A model generated the notes under the pieces. That model saw only the letters and a list, made by a program, of their open reading frames with translations. It did no database searches and was not told the origin of the DNA. This document shows, in pieces, positions 1-7,114 of a DNA stretch of 9,402 bases. The translations under genes and the position numbers were made by a program. Source of the stretch: Lachnospiraceae bacterium UBA3814 (GTDB taxonomy: Bacteria > Bacillota > Clostridia > Lachnospirales > Lachnospiraceae); contig DFEA01000056.1 of the NCBI GenBank assembly GCA_002368575.1, forward strand, positions 1 through 9,402, read 5' to 3'. The first letter of the stretch is position 1. Each line of letters opens with the position of its first letter.

Positions 1-6
1 TATCAT
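1..6 (-). CDS. Possible first two codons of the next gene of the TRAP operon (partial)
   Basis: Reading the minus strand, an ATG at 6-4 is followed by ATA at 3-1, where the window ends. A GAGGTG Shine-Dalgarno-like stretch lies at 16-11, four bases before the ATG, which supports a real start. It begins 92 bases after the dctM stop, and I see no convincing terminator in that gap, so co-transcription with the TRAP genes is plausible. Nothing can be said about the product. Confidence 0.35.
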
Positions 7-98
7 TTTTCACCTCATTTTTATAATACTGTACACAATTAATTTTTTAACTCCGGCCATCCGACACATGTATTTTTAAGATCTGCCAAAGCAGCCCG

Positions 99-1385
99 TC
101 AGTGAACATGGTTCGGAATGAACATCACTATCTGTGGTACATAGGTAAGGACAAGCAGCAGTCCGATCATGATAGCGACCATGGGTATGATCTCCCTGAT
201 CACCCCCGCCATCTTGCATTTTCCGATGCCGGCCACAATAAAGAGCAGCATCCCGAAGGGAGGCGTGGACAGTCCTATCATCATGTTGAAGCAGATAATG
301 ACTCCGAAATGTACCAGATCTATTCCCATGAGCTTTACAAGGGGGAGGATCATCGGCACAAAGACAAGCTGGATGGTGCTGACATCCATGATACATCCCA
401 GAAGCAGAAATACGATGTTGACCACAAGCAGAAAGATATATTTGTTATCCGTTATTCCAAGCACCGCCTCTGCGATGGCCTGCGAAACCTGCTCTCTGGA
501 AATGATATATGAAAAGAGCATCGAAGTTCCGGTAAGGAGCGCCAGTGTGGCCGTATTTGCCGCTGACTGCTTTATAACCTTCCAAAGCTTAGCCGGTCCC
601 ATCGTCCTGTAGATAAATGCAGAGATCAGAATGGCGTAGGCAGAAGCCAGGGCCCCGGCCTCAGTAGGGGTACAGACTCCCGTATATATCCCTCCGAGAA
701 GGATGATGACAGTAAGAAGTGCCGGAAGTGCCTTTAAGGTGGCGATCCCGAAATCCCTGCGGCTCATTATCACACCGGCAGGGTAATTTCTCTTATAGGA
801 GATGAAGCCTACATAGATGCCCAGGAGAAGCGCGAGCAGCACGCCCGGTACCATACCTCCCATAAACAGCTTTCCGATGGAAGCCCCCGAAAGCATCGCA
901 TATATGATCATGGGGATGGAAGGCGGGAATATGGGACCAACCGTAGCGGACGCAGCGGTAATGGCACATGAAAACTCCGCGTCATAGCCCTCCTTTTTCA
1001 TCTGCTCGATCTCCATCGTTCCGATCCCGGAAGCATCCGCGATCGCAGAGCCGGTCATACCGGAAAAGATCAGAGATATCAGAACATTTACCTGTGCGGT
1101 TCCGCCCTTCAATTTGCCCAGCAGGCCGTTGCAGAAGGCAAACATCTTGTCCGTTACCTCGCTCTCGTTCATGACATTTGCCATGAAGATGAATAACGGG
1201 GCAGCAAGCATCGTATAGTTTGAAAACATATTGCCGGTGATCACGGAAAAAACCTCTCCGAGGTCTCCGGGGCGGGTGATCAGAATATATCCGATGGAAG
1301 CGGCCAGCATGGAAAAGGATATCGGCATCCTGATGATAAAGCATACCGCCATCAAAGCAAATAACAGTAAAATAGCCCAGTTCAT
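99..1385 (-). CDS. TRAP transporter large permease subunit (DctM family)
   Basis: This is the large membrane subunit of a tripartite ATP-independent periplasmic (TRAP) transporter, which couples substrate uptake to an inward ion (usually Na+) gradient. At 428 residues it has the usual DctM length and is almost entirely hydrophobic, with many membrane segments. Family landmarks are GMTGSAIADASGIG near residues 109-122, GPIFPPS at 150-156, TPTEAGALA at 239-247 and GLSTPPFG at 371-378. The start codon overlaps the dctQ stop in an ATGA arrangement (1385-1382), and a TAAGGAGGG Shine-Dalgarno lies at 1403-1395, so the two permease subunits are probably translationally coupled. They are separate genes, not a QM fusion. 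The transported substrate cannot be read from this subunit. The family call is very secure. Confidence 0.96.
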   Translation of the reverse strand: MNWAILLLFALMAVCFIIRMPISFSMLAASIGYILITRPGDLGEVFSVITGNMFSNYTMLAAPLFIFMANVMNESEVTDKMFAFCNGLLGKLKGGTAQVNVLISLIFSGMTGSAIADASGIGTMEIEQMKKEGYDAEFSCAITAASATVGPIFPPSIPMIIYAMLSGASIGKLFMGGMVPGVLLALLLGIYVGFISYKRNYPAGVIMSRRDFGIATLKALPALLTVIILLGGIYTGVCTPTEAGALASAYAILISAFIYRTMGPAKLWKVIKQSAANTATLALLTGTSMLFSYIISREQVSQAIAEAVLGITDNKYIFLLVVNIVFLLLGCIMDVSTIQLVFVPMILPLVKLMGIDLVHFGVIICFNMMIGLSTPPFGMLLFIVAGIGKCKMAGVIREIIPMVAIMIGLLLVLTYVPQIVMFIPNHVH

Positions 1386-1900
1386 ACCGCTTCACCCTCC
1401 TTATTCTCCGGCCCGTTTACATTCATCTTCAGCGCCTTATATACATTTCGTCCGGATTTTACTATGATCTCAACCATCATAAAAAAGAAAGGAGAAAAAA
1501 CGACCTTATAGGGGAGCTTAAGCACACCGGTCGTCATAGTGCTTTTCATCATGGCCTGCACACAGGGTATAAACGCTATCAGCAGAAATATCGTCAGCAT
1601 GCAGTTGTAAAGGATCAGACAGAACTGTTTCCCTTTAGGTGACTGCTTGTCATATACAAGGCTGAACACCACATGCTCATCATTGTCAATGGCCCTTCCG
1701 ACCCCGAAAAACATTGTCCACATATATCCCAGAATAGATATCTCATAAGTCCATGTCACCGGGACACGCAGGACATACCTGGAAATAATGGAAATCATAA
1801 AGGTTATGAAGATCACGACGAAGGCAATGCTCGTCACACCTGTCTCAAAAAAATCAAGGATCCTCAGGGCGGTGCTTTTTGTTTCTGATTGGTTAGTCAT
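1382..1900 (-). CDS. TRAP transporter small permease subunit (DctQ family)
   Basis: This is the small membrane subunit of the TRAP transporter, which pairs with DctM and docks the solute-binding protein. It has 172 residues with about four hydrophobic segments, near residues 22-41, 55-70, 93-113 and 131-147. The family motif region RYVLRVPVTWTYEI lies at 41-54, followed by a short acidic stretch (DNDEHV) before VFSLVYD, typical of DctQ. The start is supported by a GGAG site about nine bases upstream of ATG. It follows dctP after a 95-base gap that contains a strong hairpin, and its last codon overlaps the first codon of dctM. The C-terminal tail (about 158-172) is polar and acidic. Sequence conservation in this family is low, but the position and topology make the call secure. 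Confidence 0.93.
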   Translation of the reverse strand: MTNQSETKSTALRILDFFETGVTSIAFVVIFITFMISIISRYVLRVPVTWTYEISILGYMWTMFFGVGRAIDNDEHVVFSLVYDKQSPKGKQFCLILYNCMLTIFLLIAFIPCVQAMMKSTMTTGVLKLPYKVVFSPFFFMMVEIIVKSGRNVYKALKMNVNGPENKEGEAV

Positions 1901-1933
1901 GCTCGCATCTCCATAATAACATCAATCACGAAA

Positions 1934-1971
1934 CGGCAGCAGGAGAACCGGAGCCTTCCGGCTCTCCGCCG
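1934..1971 (-). promoter_or_regulatory. Strong GC-rich hairpin between dctP and dctQ
   Basis: In the transcript GGAGAGCCGG (1967-1958) pairs with CCGGUUCUCC (1951-1942), ten consecutive pairs including one G-U, closing a six-base AAGGCU loop. An outer CGGC/GCCG stem (1971-1968 with 1937-1934) extends it across a four-base bulge. Only three T residues follow, so it is a poor intrinsic terminator. Placed after a binding-protein gene and before its permease genes, such a hairpin commonly protects the upstream mRNA end, giving more binding protein than permease. That role is inferred. Confidence 0.6.
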
Positions 1972-1995
1972 CACATCTGTCACAAATAAACTGCG

Positions 1996-3123
1996 TTATT
2001 TTGCACTGGCCTGGATCTTTTCATAAAGATCCATATCCCACTGCTCCGTCTGCTCGGGATGATCATTATAGTATGCCTGGGCATTGGTCTTGAAATCCTC
2101 GATATCGGGATAGGTGATCGTGCAGCCGTTCTCCTCAAGGATAGCTATATCCTTTTCCTCTTCTTCTATACGGGCTTCATCATTCACCTGCTTTGCATAT
2201 TCGATCGCGCCTCTCACAGCTTCCTTCTGTGCATCCGTAAGAGAATTCCACTTATCCTTGTTGATCATCGGAATAATCGAGTCAACTACGTGATTTGTTA
2301 TAGCCACATAGGGAGCGACCTCATAGAACTTAGCCGAAACATCAGTAGGCAGCGGATTGTCCTGACCATCGATGGCACCGGTTTGGAGAGCGGTATAAAG
2401 CTCCGAGAAGGCAAGAGGGGTGGGATTTGCTCCGAGAGCCTCGCCCAGATTCAGCCATGTTTCGGAATTGGGCATCCTCAGGAGCAGTCCGTTCATATCC
2501 GCATAGGAGTTGATTTCCTTGTTTCTGGTATTAACAACACGGCTTCCGAGATAAAACGCACCCAGCGGAACCGCATTTACAGCCTCCTCAATCTTCGGGA
2601 AGATATCATTCTTTCCGATGTCCCCGTTAAGCGTTTGCGTCATATGGTCATAGCTGCTCCAGAAATATGCGCTTCCTACCATCGAACACCACTCAAGGCC
2701 GGACTGTGTAGCCAGGGTCGGGAAAGAAATGTATGCCAGATCTGCCTGCCCTGACGACAGCGCATCAAACTCCGCATCTGCCGAAAACAGGGTCCCGTCC
2801 GCGTAGGTTTTGCAGGTGACCGAACCGCCCGAAAGCTCTTCAACCTTCTGCGCAAAGGCGTCCATGGCGGTTGTGTGGGAATCTCCGGTTACCGAAACGG
2901 AGGTGAATATAAGCTCTACCGGGGCATCAGCCGCAGCAGCGGCATCTGCGCCCTCTGCCGTATTCTCCGTGCTCTCCGAAGACTCCGCGCTTTCCTCCTG
3001 TGCGGGAGCCTGCTCTGCGGGAGCCGATGCTGTACCCGATGCCGCGGGAACTGCAGCGCACCCTGCAAGAAGTGCGGCCATCATACTGAAGCTTAAGATA
3101 CCTGCAAGAATTTTCTTTTTCAT
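1996..3123 (-). CDS. TRAP transporter solute-binding lipoprotein (DctP family)
   Basis: This is the extracytoplasmic substrate-capturing subunit of the TRAP transporter. It has 375 residues. Residues 1-21 form a lipoprotein signal peptide (KKK followed by a hydrophobic stretch) with lipobox LAGC and the lipidated cysteine at 22, so the protein is expected to be anchored on the outside of a Gram-positive membrane. Residues 23-67 are an Ala/Ser/Glu-rich flexible linker, followed by the DctP fold. The segment GLLLRMPNSETW (212-223) contains the Arg (216) that in characterised DctP proteins pairs with the substrate carboxylate, and FSELYTALQTGAIDGQDNPL (239-258) is a family hallmark. An acidic substrate is therefore likely (inference). 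A very good AAGGAGG Shine-Dalgarno lies seven bases before ATG. Hairpins flank the gene on both sides. The exact ligand is unknown. Confidence 0.95.
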   Translation of the reverse strand: MKKKILAGILSFSMMAALLAGCAAVPAASGTASAPAEQAPAQEESAESSESTENTAEGADAAAAADAPVELIFTSVSVTGDSHTTAMDAFAQKVEELSGGSVTCKTYADGTLFSADAEFDALSSGQADLAYISFPTLATQSGLEWCSMVGSAYFWSSYDHMTQTLNGDIGKNDIFPKIEEAVNAVPLGAFYLGSRVVNTRNKEINSYADMNGLLLRMPNSETWLNLGEALGANPTPLAFSELYTALQTGAIDGQDNPLPTDVSAKFYEVAPYVAITNHVVDSIIPMINKDKWNSLTDAQKEAVRGAIEYAKQVNDEARIEEEEKDIAILEENGCTITYPDIEDFKTNAQAYYNDHPEQTEQWDMDLYEKIQASAK

Positions 3124-3163
3124 TTTTTCCTCCTTATGAATTAATGGTTATTGCTCTTTATCA

Positions 3164-3183
3164 CGGCCGACAATGCCCGGCCG
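3164..3183 (-). promoter_or_regulatory. Hairpin between the lyase gene and dctP
   Basis: In the 68-base gap between the lyase and dctP, CGGCCG occurs twice (3183-3178 and 3169-3164). Because CGGCCG is its own reverse complement, the transcript can form a six-pair all-GC stem with an eight-base loop. No T-tract follows, so it is unlikely to terminate. It may be an mRNA processing or stability element upstream of the dctP message (inference). Confidence 0.45.
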
Positions 3184-3191
3184 CAGTAAAT

Positions 3192-4106
3192 TCATTTAAA
3201 AAAGCTTTTGCGGAACGACTCCGTCACCGCCCTGAACTGCTCGATCTCAAGCCTCCTTGATGAGGTGAGGAGGGCATCGTCCTGCTTTCGGGATTTCGTA
3301 GTTACCGGAAGGCCCTCAAGCTGCATATGGTATTTCGCGTTTACGGGATAGACCTGACACTCTATAGTGGAAGCCGCTCCGATAAAGTTCTGCATTTCCT
3401 CCGCCCTCTCCGGTTCTTTTTCAAAATTATCCACAAGCCACACGTAAAGATCCGGGTGGAAATTCGCCATGACACCGGAATATCCTGCGCAGCCCATTCT
3501 GAGACTCTGAAGCAGAGTTGCCGCATTGGCATTGAATATCTTTAAGTCTGTGCCCTTTACGGCATCGCATTTGGCCTTAAGCTGTGTCAACTCGCAGCAG
3601 GTGTCCTTGAGAAAGGAAAACTTTCCGGTGTCGGCCAGCCATTTCAGAAACTCCGGTGACAGAACACGTTTATAAGGGTAGGGACATTCGTAGACACCGA
3701 AGCTGTCGGCCTCAATATTATCAAGGAGATATTCCACAGAGCGTCTGGCAGTATCCTCGCTCTCTCCCTCTTTTGCGAACTGATTGGAAATAAAAACATA
3801 GGCTCCCGCCCCGGCATCGATCACTGCCTGAGCCTCCCTGACCTGTTCCTTCGGGTCCTTTGCGACATGGCCGGAGGCCACGACCTGAATATGCTTCGGC
3901 GTATTGTTTATCACAAACTTTGCAAGTTCAAGACGTTCACTGCTGTCAAGCTCAAACATCTCGCTTGACTGGCAGACGGCAAAAATACCCGTAACGCCCA
4001 TTCTGTCATACCATTCAATGATTTTCTGCACCCCGTCATAATCAATGCTCATATCTTCCTTAAAGGGGGTGATCATTACGGGCCAGACACCTTTTTTTAT
4101 CTCCAT
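3192..4106 (-). CDS. DapA/NanA-family (DHDPS-like) Schiff-base aldolase or dehydratase, divergent active site
   Basis: This is a class I aldolase-superfamily TIM barrel of 304 residues, the usual family length (dihydrodipicolinate synthase, N-acetylneuraminate lyase, 2-keto-3-deoxy sugar-acid aldolases and dehydratases). The Schiff-base lysine is Lys167 in FSFLKDT, the catalytic tyrosine is Tyr139 in VYECPYPYKR, and FNANAATLLQSLRMGCAGYSG at 191-211 matches the family's later barrel region. The pyruvate-binding GTTGE motif is replaced by CQSSE (45-49), so true lysine-pathway DapA is unlikely. It is the first gene of the TRAP operon, next to sugar-cleaving genes, so a 2-keto-3-deoxy sugar acid is the best substrate guess. 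Cleavage versus dehydration cannot be decided. The start has AAGGAG eight bases upstream and the typical N-terminus GVWPVMITPF. Family certain, function open. Confidence 0.88.
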   Translation of the reverse strand: MEIKKGVWPVMITPFKEDMSIDYDGVQKIIEWYDRMGVTGIFAVCQSSEMFELDSSERLELAKFVINNTPKHIQVVASGHVAKDPKEQVREAQAVIDAGAGAYVFISNQFAKEGESEDTARRSVEYLLDNIEADSFGVYECPYPYKRVLSPEFLKWLADTGKFSFLKDTCCELTQLKAKCDAVKGTDLKIFNANAATLLQSLRMGCAGYSGVMANFHPDLYVWLVDNFEKEPERAEEMQNFIGAASTIECQVYPVNAKYHMQLEGLPVTTKSRKQDDALLTSSRRLEIEQFRAVTESFRKSFFK

Positions 4107-4154
4107 TGTGTTTCTCCTTCTCTTCCTGTGATGCCGTCATCGAAGCTGTTCAGG

Positions 4155-4185
4155 AAAAAATGCGGCGGCGAAGATGCCTTGCATT
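4155..4185 (-). promoter_or_regulatory. Terminator-like leader hairpin (possible attenuator)
   Basis: In the leader upstream of the lyase gene, AATGC (4185-4181) can pair with GCATT (4163-4159). An inner GGC/GCC stem closes an ATCTTC loop, and the T-run TTTTTT (4160-4155) overlaps and follows the 3' arm. This has the shape of a weak intrinsic terminator about 25-50 bases after the predicted start site and before the start codon. The stem is short and interrupted, so attenuation is only a possibility. Confidence 0.3.
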
Positions 4186-4215
4186 AAATATCCTATGTTA
4201 AACATCCTATGTTTA
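4185..4215 (-). promoter_or_regulatory. Tandem palindromic operator at the start of the lyase-TRAP operon
   Basis: TAAACATCCTATGTTTA (4199-4215) is a perfect inverted repeat with seven-base arms around CCT. A second, imperfect copy, TAAATATCCTATGTTAA, occupies 4185-4201, exactly 14 bases away and sharing three bases with the first; the consensus is TAAAYATCCTATGTTWA. The pair covers the predicted transcription start and touches the -10 box, the classic position for a repressor. The regulator is not in this window, and I cannot assign its family from the motif. Confidence 0.6.
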
Positions 4216-4243
4216 GAATACTCTGTTTGTTTTATTGTGTAAA
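4215..4243 (-). promoter_or_regulatory. Sigma-A-type promoter of the lyase-TRAP operon
   Basis: On the minus strand, a -35 box TTTACA (4243-4238) is separated by exactly 17 bases from a -10 box TATTCT (4220-4215). Each box differs from consensus at one or two positions. The upstream sequence to about 4290 is strongly A/T-rich. Transcription would start near 4208, giving a leader of about 100 bases before the lyase ATG. The promoter sits just after the terminator of the glycosidase operon, so the two units are probably transcribed separately. Confidence 0.65.
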
Positions 4244-4259
4244 TTGATAAATGACACAA
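4235..4259. promoter_or_regulatory. Inverted repeat overlapping the -35 box
   Basis: TTGTGT (4235-4240) and ACACAA (4254-4259) form six-base arms around a 13-base A/T-rich spacer that has some further symmetry. It overlaps the -35 box at 4238-4243 and could bind a second regulator. In such A/T-rich DNA, chance is a real alternative. Confidence 0.3.
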
Positions 4260-4290
4260 ATAAAGAGATAAACATTTGTAGATATTTCAC

Positions 4291-4344
4291 AAAAAAATGA
4301 CTGTGCCTGCCTCTGTTCACTAATTCAGCTTCACAGTCATTTTT
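4291..4344 (-). terminator. Rho-independent terminator of the GH127-GH78 transcript
   Basis: The 13-base arms AAAAATGACTGTG (4344-4332, read on the minus strand) and CACAGTCATTTTT (4305-4293) pair perfectly. The T-tract runs on to 4291. It starts about 28 bases after the GH78 stop. The loop is unusually long, 26 bases (4306-4331). Because A5 and T5 close the stem, it could also stop transcription coming from the other direction. Confidence 0.8.
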
Positions 4345-4372
4345 CTTAAGAAATATTTCAGCCCGCTCCGGC

Positions 4373-7102
4373 TTAAAGTGTCTGCTTCTTTACCGCACCG
4401 GTGATCATAAAGCTTCCCTTGAAAAAAATCTGCCTGTTAATGTTGGCGGCGCCGTCGCTTATCACTGTATCCTTATCCTTATCTCTTACAACGACTTCCT
4501 CAAGGGCAAAGGGAAGAGCGATCTCCACCTCTGCGTCAAAGGGAACGGTAAATTCTATCTTAATATAGTCGCCCTCACGGCTCTTATCCCACTCCCAGGA
4601 GGCTTTATACAGCCCCGCTGCCGTATGTATGAAGGCCCGGGCATAATCCAGCCTCTGATCGACGCAGGGCTTTAAGATCACCTTTTTAGAGCCCGGATGG
4701 CTCTCATCGAGGGTAAGGCCGCAGAGATCCGCGTATATCCACTCTGCCACCGAACCATAAGCATAATGGTTTAAGCTGTTCATTCCGGTACCGGATATAC
4801 TGCCGTCTGAAAGGAGTGAATTCCATCTCTCCCAGATAGTCGTCGCTCCAAGGTTTACCTCATAAAGCCAGCCTGGATAATCCTCATTTAAAAGGAGGGT
4901 AAAGGCCTGATCGATATGCCCTGTTTCCGAAAGAGCCCCGCAGAGCCAGGGGGTTCCCACAAAGCCCGTTGAGAGATGATCGTTGTTTTCCTTAAGCAGC
5001 CTGCTTAAATGATCGCCGGCCTTCTTTTTTTCCTCCTCATCAAAAAGATCCAGATGGATACCGATGACGTACGCGGTCTGGGTATCGTATTTCAACTCCC
5101 CGGACTCATTAAGGTATTCCCTTCGCAGGGCTTCCCTGATCTCTTTAAAGAGCCTTTCGTAGGCTTCCTCGTCCTCCTTTTTTCCAAGAACCTTCGCCGC
5201 CTTGGACAGAAGCCTTGCAGAATGCATGTAAAACACGGAGGCTACGAAATACTTATCCGTACCGCCTTCTCTGCTGTCTCCCTCAGCGTCAAGGGACAGC
5301 CAATCTCCGAAATGAAACCCACAGGTCCATAATCTTTTATCCCCGCAATAGTTCTTTTCCATGTATCTGATGAAATCCACCCACTGCTTCATGTTGCTGT
5401 ACTGCTCCTTAAGCCAGGCGGTGTTTCCGTAATGTATATACATGTTCCAGGGGATGATCGTGGCCGCGTCTCCCCAGACAGAGGCTCCGTCCTCGCCCCA
5501 TTCGTCCTTTGCACGGTCAAATTCGGGCTCCGCTTTTTTTATCCTTGCCACAGTCAGTACATCAGGCACCACATAGGGTACCGAGCCGTTCTTTTCCCTC
5601 TGCTCAAGCTCCATGTCCTTAAGGTATTTCCTGAAGAAAGCCGGGGTCTGCATATGGTAGGAGGCGGCGGAGCTGAATATCTGCGCGTCTCCTGTCCAGC
5701 CGCAGCGCTCGTCTCTCTGGGGACAGTCAGTGGGAATGTCCACAAAATTATCCTTTTCGCTCCACTTGGTATTTTCGATCAGGCGGTTGAGCTTCTCATC
5801 CGAGGTCTCGATCCCTCCGGTCTCCTCAATGTCCGAATAGATCGCCCAGGCCTCAAAGTCGTCCTTATTTGTCTCATCCACCTTCATTCCCCTGACCTTT
5901 ACATAGCGGAACCCGAAGAAGGTAAAATGGGGACGGACCCGTTTCTTCTCTCCGTTTGAAACATAAGTAAAGCGCGCTCTTGCGCTTCTGAGATTGTCCC
6001 TGTAAAAGACCCCGTCCTGTAAAACCTCGCCATGATCCAGTATTATCCTTGTGTCAGCGGGAGCATCCGCAACAAAGGAAACAAAGCCGGTAATCTCCTG
6101 GCCGAAATCCAGAACCGTCTCTCCGGTGCGGGTGGTGATGATCTCCTTTACCTTAAAGGTTTCCCTGTGCCTTACGTGTACCCCGGTCATGGGGGAAAGC
6201 TTTCCCTGGGGCTGCTTTGTAACAAGGGATCCGGTAACATAAAATCTCTGGGCAGGATCATCCTTTTCCTTCTCTATCCTTGAATCATAATCCTCCCCGT
6301 CATAGATGCCTGAGAGTATGACAGGAGATTTTACGGTCTGCCAGTCAGCGTCGGTTCCGATATAGAAGTGCTTTGCCTCATCCTTACCCTGAGAGAGAAT
6401 GAGATCGAGCTCCGCGATCAGCTTGAATTTATCCCCGTAATAATCCCTTAGCTGCCCCGCGTTCAGATATCCGAACTTTCCCTTGTACCAGCCCTCTCCC
6501 AGCATCACCTCTATCCTGTTTTCCCCTTCTTCTATGTAAGAGGCGATATCATAGGTCTGGTACTCTATCCAGTAACGGTAGTCCGTACAGTAGGGGGTAA
6601 GAAAGTCCTCCCCTATCTTCTTTCCGTTAAGATAAGCTTCGTACAGACCCAGGCCGCAGATATAGAGCCTGGCTCTTTCAAGCTTATTTAAAATATCGGT
6701 AGTTATTTTAAATTCTTTACGAAATACCGGATGAAGCTCCGCCGTAAAGGGAGGGGTTATCCATTTTGCGTGCCACTCTCCCTCGGGATGGCCTCCCTCG
6801 AAGGTGGCGGTTCTGCTTTCGCCGCTGTCCCCGGTCTCGTCCTCCTCCTCTACTTTCCAGTAGTAGGTTTTTCCCGGGCTTATCACGCCCTCAAGGTTCG
6901 GAGTATAGGCTGTGCTGTTCAGCTTTTCTTCACTGCTTTCAAATATGGTTTCCTTAAAGTCCTTATCCCCGGAGAGGAGGAAGCGCGCGGATTTCTGCCT
7001 GCTGCCGGCAGCCTCCGTAACCTCCCAGGAAAAGGTTATGTTCTTTAAGTCTATTCCGATGGGGTTGACCTGATAATTGGTCTTTAAGGCCTGGATCTTC
7101 AT
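4373..7102 (-). CDS. Cytoplasmic alpha-L-rhamnosidase, GH78 family
   Basis: This enzyme hydrolyses terminal alpha-L-rhamnose from oligosaccharides or glycosides by an inverting mechanism. At 909 residues it has the complete GH78 domain order: a beta-sandwich fibronectin-like domain (about 1-105), rhamnosidase N domain (about 125-310), a further beta domain (TGETVLDFGQEITGF, 326-340), the six-hairpin catalytic barrel (about 425-785) and a C-terminal beta domain (about 790-900). The catalytic motif DCPQRDERCGWTGD is at 459-472, with the probable general acid Glu465; the general base is Glu758 in TTIWERW. There is no signal peptide, so imported oligosaccharides are the likely substrate. ATG at 7102 is preferred over an in-frame ATG at 7147 because AGGAGA lies six bases before it, and the protein then begins MKIQALKTNYQVNP. 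It follows GH127 by 77 bases and ends before a strong terminator. Family secure; linkage and aglycone unknown. Confidence 0.95.
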   Translation of the reverse strand: MKIQALKTNYQVNPIGIDLKNITFSWEVTEAAGSRQKSARFLLSGDKDFKETIFESSEEKLNSTAYTPNLEGVISPGKTYYWKVEEEDETGDSGESRTATFEGGHPEGEWHAKWITPPFTAELHPVFRKEFKITTDILNKLERARLYICGLGLYEAYLNGKKIGEDFLTPYCTDYRYWIEYQTYDIASYIEEGENRIEVMLGEGWYKGKFGYLNAGQLRDYYGDKFKLIAELDLILSQGKDEAKHFYIGTDADWQTVKSPVILSGIYDGEDYDSRIEKEKDDPAQRFYVTGSLVTKQPQGKLSPMTGVHVRHRETFKVKEIITTRTGETVLDFGQEITGFVSFVADAPADTRIILDHGEVLQDGVFYRDNLRSARARFTYVSNGEKKRVRPHFTFFGFRYVKVRGMKVDETNKDDFEAWAIYSDIEETGGIETSDEKLNRLIENTKWSEKDNFVDIPTDCPQRDERCGWTGDAQIFSSAASYHMQTPAFFRKYLKDMELEQREKNGSVPYVVPDVLTVARIKKAEPEFDRAKDEWGEDGASVWGDAATIIPWNMYIHYGNTAWLKEQYSNMKQWVDFIRYMEKNYCGDKRLWTCGFHFGDWLSLDAEGDSREGGTDKYFVASVFYMHSARLLSKAAKVLGKKEDEEAYERLFKEIREALRREYLNESGELKYDTQTAYVIGIHLDLFDEEEKKKAGDHLSRLLKENNDHLSTGFVGTPWLCGALSETGHIDQAFTLLLNEDYPGWLYEVNLGATTIWERWNSLLSDGSISGTGMNSLNHYAYGSVAEWIYADLCGLTLDESHPGSKKVILKPCVDQRLDYARAFIHTAAGLYKASWEWDKSREGDYIKIEFTVPFDAEVEIALPFALEEVVVRDKDKDTVISDGAANINRQIFFKGSFMITGAVKKQTL

Positions 7103-7108
7103 TTTCAG

Positions 7109-7114
7109 TCTCCT
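7109..7114 (-). promoter_or_regulatory. Ribosome binding site that sets the GH78 start
   Basis: AGGAGA (7114-7109) stands six bases before ATG 7102-7100. The upstream in-frame ATG at 7147-7145 has no purine-rich site in front of it and would add 15 residues (LNSVNYNNSDRRLK) unlike the GH78 N-terminus. Confidence 0.75.

Noticed and set aside
23..28. TATTAT as a -10 box for the gene at the left edge
   Set aside because: The matching -35 (GTTAAA) is poor, and the start site would fall on or next to the ribosome binding site, leaving too short a leader.
1..98. A terminator after dctM
   Set aside because: Only a four-pair CTGC-TTTG-GCAG stem without a following T-tract is visible on the transcribed strand.
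2059..2754. A 231-codon plus-strand open frame inside dctP
   Set aside because: It lies entirely opposite a well-supported DctP gene, has no family resemblance that I recognise, and no plus-strand promoter or ribosome binding site is evident. The same holds for the other plus-strand frames, for example 5432-5959 and 102-512.
99..4106. A sialic acid (SiaPQM-NanA) operon
   Set aside because: The lyase lacks the GTTGE-type motif expected of NanA, the permease subunits are not fused, and no nanE, nanK or nagB-like gene is present; the neighbours are rhamnosidase and GH127.
3192..4106. Lysine-biosynthesis dihydrodipicolinate synthase (dapA)
   Set aside because: The CQSSE substitution and the sugar-use context make this assignment unlikely, although automatic annotation may suggest it.
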